From positions 12,682,442-12,746,441 of the forward strand of contig JACDQD010000008.1 in NCBI GenBank assembly GCA_019843655.1: a DNA stretch of 64,000 bases, given 5' to 3'. The notes under the pieces were generated by a model, which saw only the letters and a program-made list of their open reading frames with translations, searched no databases and was not told the DNA's origin. The position numbers and the translations under genes were made by a program. Position 1 is the first letter of the stretch, and each line of letters starts with the position of its first letter. Shown here in pieces: positions 12,401 through 23,943 of this stretch. This DNA comes from Lethocerus indicus. Taxonomy: Eukaryota > Arthropoda > Insecta > Hemiptera > Belostomatidae.

Positions 12401-13689
12401 TACGGCGCTTCTCTCGAGATATACTTTAATCTTTGTCAACGTCAGTACCTTAGTGGTACAGTAATTAGTGAATTACAGGCAGTAAAAATATCACTCCGGG
12501 TTTAGTATAGGCAATCCGGTATAGACAGAAGAACCCAATACAGATGTGTTTATTTCTCCAGTAAAATTCGAAGTTTTCAATGTTGAACCATACTGAAATT
12601 TAACTGCGAGTAATTATTCGGATCTATGGAACTTGAATTTCACGAGCGAAAGACACATTAAAAAACTTCCTGGTTGCAGAAGGACGGAGTACAAAATCTG
12701 CGCTCGGTTAAAGGGAACGAAACACTGCACGTTTTAGCGGGTATTACTTCCGTTTCTTTTTTTTCAAAGCGAGGGACGCCTCCCTCCCTCCCCATCTTCC
12801 CTTCTCACCCTCCAAATGTGTGCAAATGTAAGCAAATATATTCCCGGGGAAATATATATTCCGTCCCAGCCCTCTATACTACGGAACCGGGCGGACTGGG
12901 AAAGTAATGGGGTAAAAACACAGGAGTTCCGACGGTTCTACACGAGCGGACTTGGCCGATTTACAGGCGAACGGTGCCCGCCTTACGCTCCATTCATTTT
13001 TCCATACGCCGAATAATATATTTTCCTGTCAAATAGTAAACTTAATAAAGTAATTTACAGGCCCCTACATTCCGATCCTGAGCGGGCCTAGAATTGACAG
13101 AATATAGAGAGTATTCGAGTTTTCGGAACGAATATTTTCTTAGTAATGGCGCTGATGTATAGTTAATTTCAAGAATCCATTGTAGATTTCTATGCGTAAT
13201 TCGTCAATCAGGCACTTATGTTTGGAACAGTGTAAATATACTTGGACAATCTATTTTGCATGCGAGATATAAACAACCGAACGAAACTTGCGGATATTTT
13301 CGTAAAACTTTGTGGTCAGATCTTCGATGGTGGAGATCAATGGGGGCCGCTTGTTTGCTGTATGCCAACTGACAGATCCGCTATTTGTGAACGGATCCCC
13401 GAATCGCTATACTTATACCGGCATTACTCGGCCAATCGAATATCAATCGCCTTTCGGCCCGGAAATTAAAGTCGAGGGGGGAAAGGAAAGAAATAAAAAG
13501 GCCGGTTTAAATCATCAGTGCCGTCAGCCTAAACGATCCGGGCGTTAATTACTACAGGCGGCGGTACCGGCGTAAACTTTTATTGGTCATAATGGTGGGC
13601 GACCCGTAGCGCTCCCCCTGAGCTCTGTGGTGGTACACTCAGGGCTGGCCATAAATTATACTGCGGAGAAATTAATTCTACAATAAATT

Positions 13690-13690
<1 letters not shown>

Positions 13691-13740
<50 letters not shown>
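13691..13740. repeat. (GA)25 microsatellite
   Basis: Twenty-five uninterrupted GA dinucleotides. GA repeats bind GAGA-factor-type proteins in insects, so a chromatin role is possible, but a neutral microsatellite explains it equally well. The minus-strand frame across it yields a Ser-Leu repeat and is spurious. Confidence 0.97.
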
Positions 13741-13743
<3 letters not shown>

Positions 13744-16100
13744 GTGGAGGGGGGTTTAGGTCGGACGGAAGGGTAAGGTCACCATTCTCGGTTGGACCCC
13801 GCCGCGTCGTCTCCACCGCCAATAATAATATTACTACTACGGCACTCTCCTACCCCATTTCAATTTTTATACCCTTCCGAACATTTATTCCCACTCCCCC
13901 CATTTCTTCTTCCGTGCTTTCAACCGGGACGTTTATTGATGCTGACAAGGGCTCGGCCGGGGCTATGAAGTCGACCCCAGTTGGCACCATCAAATGTTAC
14001 AGATTGGGATAATTTCAGATTTTGCTGAACCAGTTTAAAACAGCTCGTAAAATCCTTTGTAGTCTGTGAACCTTATTACAAATCCTTTAACGGGAAAATG
14101 CGGATTATGGGAGCTCCTTCTAATTACTATAAATATTACAACATAAATTATTGTACTTTAATAAAAACTATGGAGACTAATTTCTTGATTTCTTTCGAGG
14201 TTATACAAGAGGCTAGTGTCGGTGTCAAGAAGGTTACGGTTACATGTTCTTAACCGAAAATTTCATGATACATATTTACTAAGATTCGGGTATCGATGTT
14301 TTTTAATACAGTGATGTTATAAACCTTACCTAATACACGATAATACACCCGAAAAATATGAAGCTCTAAGGTTTCTGAAAACGAAAATATTTTTTCACCG
14401 GGTCACTCTTCCAAATGGCCAGCAGACGAGGCCCCATTTCCGATTTAGCAGGCTGGGGCGACACGTCCATTTTCACTTTTACGCCCCCCCTCCCACTCCG
14501 AGATTTAGCTCTACCGTGAATTTTTATTGGAGTGAAAACGAGTTTTCGGAGTGTTTATTGATGCCGGTAAAATTGGGAAGGGGTCCTCCCTCACATCACA
14601 GTGAAATTACTGGTCCCCCAACGCACTTCCCCCTAAGTTCCAGCTAAAGCTTTATACTACCTCCGATACATTCCCTTAATCGATTTAAGGGGAGAATGAC
14701 CGTTTGAAAGGATCTGGTCATCCAATAGGAGAAATAGGACGAACACTCACGAATATGAAATTACATTAATTTTAATAGTTTTCGGATTGTTATTTTGTAG
14801 GATAATGAAATCAAATGACTATGTTAAAATAATGAACTGTACTATCACATTACAATAAAGCCAAATGTTAGTATCCTCGTAATTTAAAAAATTTGAGTTT
14901 AAGTAAAATTCTTTTATGTTTTGTGGTATGATATACGTTGATACGTATCACAGATTACTTGTTAAATTTTCAGGACTTGTAAACTGATATGACGGGAGCA
15001 GCCGTGCGGAGATGAGCCGACTAAATAAGCGGTTCAACGAGGAGAGCTATTTTCAAATATTGTACTCGAATCGTGACGAACGGAGCTTCTCCCAGCGGCC
15101 GTACAGTAAATAGAGGCGAATGTTTACTACGCCGCTGGCTGTTATTTCACGGGTTAATTTATCCCGGCGAGGCAAGTAGGGCGGCCCGCCCGAGCATCTC
15201 CGTGCTCACTAGTGCTGCTCACTTTCCAGTTAACCGAAATAAATTAAGGAAACCGGTTGGTGCCGGAGCCCCCTGTTTACAGCCGGTGTTTACCCGCTAC
15301 CAACCCCATCGGTTTCACCTCCGATAATTCCAAATAAAAATACTTTAGCGACCCTCCAACCGTGGATCTAGCATTGGACTATCGTTGAACAAAGATCACC
15401 AAAAACTAATAGACAGGTAAAATAATCACTGTTTTAATATTTACAGAGAGCGGAGACAATTATATTATAAGACCTAAACCGTTATAAATTGGGTGTTTGT
15501 TGGTGGTAGAATTAAATAAAAGCCAATTTGATTGACGGTTAAGCGCGATCCCGTTCCATCGGCGGTTAGGCGCTGGTAAAGGTCGTACCCCCGCACCACC
15601 CCGGCGCATTTCTCAACGCCAAAATCGATAGCGGGATCTACAATTCCGCAATTTCTGATACTAATTATGGAGCCCATATCGGGCTGGTTCTAACAATGAT
15701 TATTGCGGTGAGGGGGCTGAGTACATAACTCGGCAGCGCTAAGCCCGTCCCGGCTGGCTAATTGGCACGACCGTCGGCACGTCGGCTTTAATATCAGCCA
15801 CTGGGCTTGTCGGCGCCTTTGAATTCACCATCTCGATTGGCTGGAATGTAACCTATGATATTCAGGCCGCGGGGCTACACTGGCGCAATGAGCTTATAAC
15901 TGCATTTTAAACGGCGAATACTATGTTGTAGGCAACAAACTGCCTAACAGGAAACTATCGTGCGATATAACCGGGTGATATTTCTAATTGATGAAAATTC
16001 GGTCCACCACCGCACACTTGAACTCCGGGTCAAGTCAATAGTTCATTGCCTCAGCACTCAATCCACAGGTCCGATCTCTCTATGCCGAGTTTACCGAATT

Positions 16101-16121
16101 TTTGTTAGTTCAACTAACAAA
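16101..16121. promoter_or_regulatory. Near-perfect 21-base palindrome carrying GTTAGTT/AACTAAC
   Basis: TTTGTTAGTT and AACTAACAAA are exact reverse complements separated by one C. The half site AACTAAC is shared with the motif cluster at 22.1-22.5 kb, which makes a common binding protein plausible. The binding factor is not identified. Confidence 0.35.
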
Positions 16122-17693
16122 TTTCTACTGATTAAAGGACGGATTCTCAATAACTCCATTGTACTGATCATGTTCCTTAAGTAGTGACAAGCATATATGT
16201 GTATGACTGAAGAAGTGCTCAAGAACTCAACCAACGTTGAAATTGGCGCTTAGAGACGCTTTTCTTTTATGGCAACAGATTACACTCTCCGATGAATATC
16301 CTATCTCGCATAAAACTAGTATACGGATTTAATAAAGCCGGCTCGGCGGGGAAACTCATATGAGAGATGCCCGTCCCACGCCTCCGGTAGGAGACAATAT
16401 AGGGGATCCGTGTTCGTAAACAGAGCGGGCCGTGGTGCCGTTTCAAGGAGGGATGAATCTAATTTCGTTCGGGCCCTGATGGGGGCCGGCCCTAAAGCCC
16501 AACGCCGGAGGAGCGTTGCCGAGTTGTTTCCGTTCCGGTTGACACACGGCCTCCTCCTCGGCCCTGTAATTAACCCCTTCCCTATGATCCACAACGGGGA
16601 CAATTAGCCGGAGTGCAACTTGAACAGGGACGGAGCAAGGATATGGAGCGGATATAACCAACACAAAGCGAAAGAGCCCGTAGATTTGGAAAGCCGGATG
16701 CTGAGTGGACGCACAATTTACGTTTTAGATTAGTTAGAATGTAACTTGAGTGAGTTAATTAAAATGAATTTTAATTTCATTTTTGTTATGGTTTTCTTCT
16801 GTACTCGTATATTATGATATAAAGTGTCCCTATTTGACGATAAGGATAAAATCAAAACCAGCGTCAGGGGAAATCAGCGAGTGGATACAGAAGAATGATG
16901 GTGTTATGTACCTATATCACTCCTGCGATCAATGAAGGACTTCAAATCCCGATCGAATATCTAACATGCGGGTCGCATCGACAATTCTGAAATTAAATTT
17001 AGAATCGGATATGTTTACGGACGTGTTCCATTCTAACCCTCTCGGTTATTCTCGTATATTTGAACACGGCACTGGGCGTCGATATGATTCCTATAACAAG
17101 GAAAGGACCGTTTATTGAAATTCTATTGCCCGTTTCGTGATTCGCTTAGTAATGTCACCTAATATTCTTCTGACCGCCCTCCTTACAACCGCATGCCGTA
17201 GGGATCGTTGAAATTCATGGGAAAACTTTGGCTCCGAATGCGGTTTTTCTTCTTCTTTTTTTTAGTTCATTCTGTATTCTGGGTCGGATGTGTGGAAGCG
17301 TTGATCTCAATAAGGTCCTTTATCCTCAGTTTCTGAATTAACCTCTACAGTGTGGGGAGGGCAATAAATACAGCCAAATAGTAAGATATTAAGATTTCCA
17401 CGGTGGAACATATTTTTAACTAAACGTTTTTCGAAGTCTACTCAATTCTCAAATATTTTATCTAATTTATTTATTTTTAATTTAAGGCCGGGGCCTAATT
17501 GCGAGCCTATGTGGAAGGAGGCGTTCAAATTAGGAGGGTGGGTGGGGGAGGCGGTCTGTTTGACGGGGGTGGATACAATTCAATTCGGAGAGGGTTCCGG
17601 CGGCCGGGGCGCTGTTTCTGGTGGGCCGGGCCTCGGTCACGGCTCGTTAGACGCCTAACGGTTGTTGCCAGACCTCTTAACTGTAAATACGGA

Positions 17694-17769
17694 CCCTTCT
17701 CTCCCCTCTCTCCCTCTCCCTCATTCCCTCTCTCCCGCTCATCCTCATTCTCTCTCTCCCGTCTCCTCG
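17694..17769. repeat. Polypyrimidine tract (CCCTCT-rich, imperfect)
   Basis: About 75 bases of nearly pure C/T with scattered single A or G. Such mirror-like tracts can form triplex DNA. The minus-strand frame across it encodes a low-complexity Arg-Glu-rich peptide, which is an artefact of the tract. Confidence 0.85.
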
Positions 17770-18639
17770 CTACCGACACGCCTTTCTTTGCTTTAGAGAT
17801 CCCCTACCCCTGTCCCCTACAGCTCGCCCGCTACCCCATCACGCCCGATGGTTAACTATAACGGCAGTTGCAACTCTCAACTTACAATATACCTTATTAA
17901 CCAATCGGAAAGCCCGTGGAGGAAATACACTTGCGCAATTACTAATACGCGAAAGAAAAAACGGTTTGGATCGAGTATTTCAAATTCCAACGAATCGAAT
18001 TCCTCGCTGGACCACTGTGTATTTAGAAATTCGGGGTAGTGTTATGAACACATTTTCTATGTGTATATAGCATTAATAACTACTAATTAATAACCACTAA
18101 TTTAAATTTCCATGACATCAATAAAGTGTAAAACTCATAGATCATTCCTAGTGTAATTATTACACTGCTATAGAATGCGGTGAATATATTCCGTATGATT
18201 TACATGAAATTAGGAAGACAGATCGTGGAAATAGTGTTTACACATTTTCTTTAGACGTCGTGAATTGTGCCATATGTGACATATCGACGTAAATATTCCT
18301 GTTAATGATTGGTTCAAAATGCGCCCCGAACTCTATCGCCTGGACGTTACTGTACCATAAAGCCGTCCGAAGTCGAGGCGGTGTAGAATGTAATACTTTA
18401 GGGAACATTTATATTTCACACGGTGGTGTCCGACTGTCAAGAAATCACTTCCTACAAGCCCTCAGGAGCATAAATACATCTGTCCGCTTAGAAGGAATAG
18501 GTCAGAATGGGTCGTCTTGCCGTCTCGGCTCTGCACATTCTTTCTAATTCTGGTCTGGGGTAAGTTCTACAACGGGGCCCATGTAAAAATAACGGAGGGG
18601 AAAAAATATATAGGCCCTAAGAAATGCGGGATTTGAGGT

Positions 18640-18680
18640 GCCTATAAATTACAGGCGGGGACTGGGTTCGGCCCAGTCCC
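18640..18680. repeat. Two adjacent hairpins, the second with a nine-base GC-rich stem
   Basis: GCCT (18640-18643) pairs with AGGC (18653-18656). Immediately after, GGGACTGGG (18658-18666) pairs exactly with CCCAGTCCC (18672-18680) around the loop TTCGG. The second stem is stable. Nothing around it shows a transcript end or a known structured RNA. Confidence 0.45.
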
Positions 18681-20330
18681 TTATCGTGGACCGTAGCCAG
18701 GAACCCTGTGACCCCTCCCGCAAGCCCTCCCAACAGGAAAACATACTGGTATTTTGCGCCCAATACAAAATTCCTGGAACGCAAGTAATGACAATAATAA
18801 TAATAACTTATAATCGAATATATAATTTATGGCCCCCGAAGCTTTGGACCACGGAGAGATGGCACAGGCTGATTGAGAATTTAAATTTCTGCAGCAGAAA
18901 ATGTATATATAGTAAAGGCGCAGAAATAATAATGCCGTTGTAATGTATACGCAATATTATTGTTTGTCAACGACGCTGTATATTCAATAATCAAGACACA
19001 GTCTTCAATCCGCCGTGGTTTGATAACGACCGTGTTCCCAGAGGGCGTTTTCAAGTTTCGTCGAGGGCCGCTTTGGGAAAGTGAAATTATAGTGTTTACC
19101 CGGGGAGTAAAATATAGTTTTTTTTTAAGGGGCGGGGGCCATTATCCTCGGGAAAGAATGAAGCGATTTGCCGGCAGTGCACGCCACCCTCGACCGCTTG
19201 ATTTAACTGCCGAACCCGGAGCAGGCCCTCGCCCTGTTTCCAACCAACAAATTATAGAGTTAGCAGTCGAACGTTCCTGCCGAGTTCTATCGGTCGGAAA
19301 ATCCGATTTCTTCCTGAAATAATTCAAACATCACTTGTCGTCACTTATTTTGCCCGTCGGGACACTTTAAAGCGCGTCGCGTGCCACCGTTCATTCCATC
19401 CCTGGCTGAGGAATCCAAATTATCCTGATACGAGAGAAAGGTAACGTACCGAACATTTTATGGGGACATTAAGAACATTTTAAGCGCTTTCTAAAGCGTT
19501 TTTAAGCGTTTTCTTTTTTTTAGCTCTGTTTAGTACCAAGATGAATTTACGACGGAATTACGGTCAGTTTTTAATATGTTACACCGAGATGATTGCCGAA
19601 TCGTCTTCTTTAATAGATTCTATGAATCGTACTAATTTACTGAGTCCGTACAAGTACCACTAAAGCTAAAAATATAAGTGATGTACACATTCGACCATTC
19701 AACCTCGGAACAACCACCAGAGACAATTCACGTACCGTACCGTTTGTTCCCAGTAAGAACTCTCCGACACCGTTCGCTACAATATATATCTCTTTTCGAC
19801 TTGAAACAAATCCCCGGGTTTAGTCCGGAGCGGTAATGGGAGCGCTAATTTTTCCAGACCGGTCTCGGCCTCGAGATTAAGCTCGTGTTAATTTGATTGC
19901 GGCCAATTAAAAAAGATTTATTGGGAGGCGGGCCGAGAGAGGGGCCCCCAGGAAATCCGAGGCCATTAATCGGCGCGCTGACACGGGCCGGCAGTGTTCA
20001 ACAAATGCCCGCACAAACGGCCCCGCTCCTCCGGCCAACCACCGCCCTCGAAACGGTTCCGACTTTAAAATCACTTTATAAACGGGTCTTTCATTTTCCT
20101 TTCGGTATTACTCACTAACCGAGTGAAAGGCCGAAAGTTCTATATCATAGAACATTCTAAACAATCTCATGCACGATATATGTATTTTCGGTTCCGCTAC
20201 TGATGGTTGTCAAATTTGCGCCGATCAAAGAGGCGGAATTATTATTCTACCTTGCACATTTACTGATAGAATATCGCAATGGCGATAACAATATATAAGG
20301 TAACAGATATTGCATTTATAACTGCAAACT

Positions 20331-20346
20331 ACAGCTACATAGCTGT
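20331..20346. repeat. Short palindrome ACAGCTA-CA-TAGCTGT
   Basis: Seven-base arms separated by CA. CAGCTA and TAGCTG resemble paired E-box-like sites. A palindrome of this size is expected by chance in a window this long. Confidence 0.3.
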
Positions 20347-21760
20347 CTATTGTCTTCCCCCGAAAAATGGAAAAGGCTGGCCGGGTTAGGGACGGAGCTG
20401 AATAAATAAGGCGGAGCCTTGAAAAAAAACCCCTTGCTCGGAAAATTGGCGCCCGGGGTTTATTTTGTAATTTCCTGGGGGTGGCCGGCGGCCCCTGCGT
20501 ATATACGCGTGAGGCGAGGGCGTTCTAAAAAATGCATCGACTCCCACTCACTACACCGGCCCCCCCCCGCCAGCCGCGAAACAACTAGAAAGCACAATAT
20601 TTTGGGTCCACTTCCGGCCCCCGGAGAGTTCCCCGTCGGAAATTAGTCCGATCCATCCCCTACAGCACCGGAGATCGTTGAAAGTATGCTGTAATCCTCC
20701 AACTTTTCCTCCCGAACCTTCTATTTTAAAGCGCGAGTCAATCGGTATTTGACTGACGACTCTGTTTTAATGGCACCTGACACAACAATGTTGTCATAAT
20801 TCATTTATTAACTCGCCGACACAATAGCTTCGTATATGCGATGGAAATTCCCTCGGCCCAAAAAACGGTTTCGCGAGTGGAAAAGTCGTTCATCTAAACT
20901 TTAAATTGGACTCCATCTGGGTTGAAAAAGAAATGAGTCCTTTATATTCTTGAGCGCCATTCCTCCCTTCGCCCATCTTTTGATGACTTCTTATGTACAT
21001 CGAGCAAAAGTCCATTATCTTCTTTACAACGATCCTCACAACGACCTGATCAATCACAGCGTACAGCCTTTCAAAATTTATGTTTATTCGTGTTCGCCGT
21101 GAAAAAAACCCGTCCGGCAAACACCTTAAAAGCGATAAAATAATCTCCCAAGATGGTTCCGGGCTCAAACAATGTTTGAACACGGGCAACTAAAAACGGA
21201 TTCCTTCTGACCCGGTATAGGCGACAGTCACGCCACGTGATTCCCCAGTCCCCAATCTCTCCCACGTGCACATTCCACACGATTTGATAACCAGGAGCGT
21301 AAATAAACGCTTATTTAGCCAACAACAGTGCCAGGTAACCGGGAATAAAACAACCGGACTGCAAACTGGCGGCCTGACCTCATACACAACATGCGGGGTG
21401 ATTCCATTGGATTATTTAGTTTTTCGCAGTAGTGAATCAGACAGGAATAGGATGCGGTCTTTGATTTTTGAATTGGATTAAACGAGGGGGGGGGAAGGGG
21501 GGCTGTTATTGCCGCAAAATATGTCGCGCTGCGGTGAGGAATGTTCGATCGCCCACCCGGAACAAGAGCGAGCCTCATTGTGACTGGAATGGACAATGGT
21601 CGACCACTGCATTCTGCATCCGAGCCATTACCGCCGCCTACAGCGATCTCTGAACGCTCGAATTAGTAGTCGTTAGTTGGACACGGCCGACTCAATTCGA
21701 CGAAAACATTCGCTGGCTATTGCCAGAATAACTTACATATATTCACAACCGTTTATTAAT

Positions 21761-21780
21761 TGCCTGTTTCCGGACAGGCA
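21761..21780. repeat. Small hairpin TGCCTGT-TTCCGG-ACAGGCA
   Basis: Perfect seven-base stem with a six-base loop. Chance occurrence is likely; recorded for completeness. Confidence 0.35.
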
Positions 21781-22097
21781 GTGTTGAGAGAAATACTTTC
21801 AAACATGCCAACCAGAAGAGGAAATGAACTTAAAAATATACTTTCCGTTGATGCACCTAGGGAAAAGCAGATTTCACTATTTTTTAACGTAATTTCCCAG
21901 CCACAGGGACAGCAAAATGTGTACAGTTTCTTGCAATTGGATTATCAGCCGGCTTAATAATTTCTTTAATTATTTAATCGCGTTAAACTTACCACCGTTA
22001 ATTTTCGTATGAGTGGTAGTTCTCCTCAAATTGGAACATTTTCTATAGCTACATTTCAGCTACCACTGTTTGTGTATGTAGCTCCATATAAGTATCT

Positions 22098-22546
22098 AAC
22101 TAATGAACTGCGTGTGCTAACTAACCCGCTACCATATTTAAAGAGATAAATCATATTTTCATTGGGTGGAATTATCTTGTATGAATTGCAGAAAATAAAA
22201 AAATCGCCTTTATTTAAGTGGAGTTGAAAAATGGAATTCACTTGTTGGTGAGGAAAGAAAGGCAGGTGTTTCTGCACAATCGAGAGTGCAACTAACCACC
22301 GTGCAACAATTCAGTGTTGGTTCGCGACGGGAACAGACAATGGAAAAACTTGGGGGAAGCCCGGCGTTCCGAGAGAAATTCAACATCCGGAATGAACCTA
22401 ACACAATCCCGGTTGAAGAAACCCAGACCCCTGTACAGGATGCCAAACAGCTTTATGGCTTCCTTATTATTGCGGGCAAAGTTTTCTAATTGAAATCAAC
22501 TAACCGGAATCGAACCGACTTCTGGCTTTAACTAACCCGGATTCGA
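22098..22546. promoter_or_regulatory. Cluster of AACTAACC motifs, including a diverged tandem repeat
   Basis: AACTAACC occurs on the + strand at 22119-22126, 22290-22297, 22498-22505 and 22530-22537, with a near match at 22098-22104. Elsewhere in the window I found only one more exact copy (minus strand, about 62769). The last two belong to a larger imperfect duplication, TCAACTAACC-GGAATCGA (22496-22513) and TTAACTAACCCGGATTCGA (22528-22546). Such clustering suggests a regulatory module or a degenerate satellite. The binding factor is not known. Confidence 0.35.
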
Positions 22547-23931
22547 GGAGCATTTTACAGGGGTTGTTTAACTGACAATTTTTCAGCACTAATAATAAAA
22601 TATTAGCGAAATATCTGTAACGCGTCTAGAAGATGGTTCAGCGGGGTGGCGTATCGTATTTTATACGTTTGATGTTCGGGGAAAAGATTCTGTCATCTCC
22701 TCAGTAATCGCCTTCCTGCGGATCTGCCCGCTGGGATGCCAGCTGCAGAATAAACACCATTATCGGATCTTTCGGTCATTCTCGTATTCCGCTCTCTGTA
22801 AGTCTATTATTAGACTGTCCCAGTTGTAAGGCCGTCCTTAAAATACCGGGAAAGCGACTAGAAGGCTAATATTTTGAGTTAACCAGAATTAAAGTTATAT
22901 CTCGGTAAACATACGTTGAAGATAGTCGCAGGGATATTAAAATCTGTTGGCCGATTCACCTACGATAATTTTCCTACAACGTGTTTAATTTTAGATGAAT
23001 GGTCTCCAGACGTTTTCCCCCTTGCTGCTATGGCGGTAGGGCGAGTTTATTTCATCCATTATAAAATTCATACATGTTGCCCATGACAGCGGAACTAATA
23101 TGTTCTGCCAAAGGAAATGCCAAATGGTTTTATTGCATACGATAATGTCATTTTAATAAAAGAACCGCCTTCAAGTCCCTTTAGACCCATTACGTTTTGC
23201 AAATCTAATTGATACAATCCGCTGACGCAAGGATCATTCTGGTTTAGTAAACGAACCCTAAAACTTCCATTATAGCAGAAAAGACGAGTAACAGATTTAC
23301 CCTCTATGACTTCTTAGAGGAGAATCGGAGTAGAAATAATCGGAATCACGCTGTACTGCTGTACGACTGTTGGATTCAAAATTACCCACCCATTAGGCGA
23401 TTAACTGACTCGGTTCCAGTATATCCATCCACTGGGTAGAGGATTACACACAAGACGCGCAACTAATTAGACCCCAGTTGGATCGTCTGTTGAATTTGCA
23501 ACGAGGCAACGTGCACCGACCACCCACAGGAACAGATCCCTCGTTGAACGTTAAATTTGCATAATGTCATGATTTAATAAAAATTTAATTGCTCCAAATG
23601 AAATTTCGATCCCATTATAGGATGCTGACGATGGTCAGATTTTTATAATGTATCCTCATTTCAATTGTACTTTTAAGAAATATTCTGCAAGTGTAATAAC
23701 AGGCGTGTGTAAAATGCAGACGGAATAATGTGGAAGATTGTTATATTGTATTATTATTTAAATCTCCTTGAAAATTCGTGAAGTGGAAGTATTTTGTAAA
23801 ATCCTGTAAAATGGCTGATATAAAATATATATTTTCCATCGAATTTTATCGATTAAAATTCAACTGTCAGTTTCTGGTACCGAAGTGTCTTTTCTCTCTA
23901 CCCTGTATAGACCTAGCTGAAAACCAAACAC

Positions 23932-23943
23932 GGGGGGGGGGGG
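23932..23943. repeat. G12 homopolymer
   Basis: Twelve consecutive G residues. Length at this site is prone to sequencing and assembly error. Confidence 0.95.

Larger units (their letters stand above)
3941..13690. other. Non-coding stretch between the AT and GA microsatellites
   Basis: Nothing here has coding character. Frames at 6.9-7.3 kb (141 codons) and 10.1-10.5 kb (135 codons) lack domains and consistent codon bias. GC- and CpG-rich patches lie at about 6.42-6.67, 8.62-8.74 and 10.1-10.37 kb. At 8661-8679 GGCCGG pairs with CCGGCC. Short repeats and hairpins are listed separately. Confidence 0.65.

Noticed and set aside
13580..13822. 80-codon minus-strand frame with a Ser-Leu repeat
   Set aside because: It is the translated (GA)25 microsatellite.
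15251..15266. GAAACCGGTT as a further hammerhead-like copy
   Set aside because: The match ends after GAAACCGGT; neither TAGC nor an upstream CTGANGA is present.
22506..22516. Perfect match to a tRNA B box (GGTTCGATTCC on the minus strand)
   Set aside because: No A box, anticodon arm or pairing acceptor stem at the required distances. The match is part of the diverged tandem repeat at 22496-22546.
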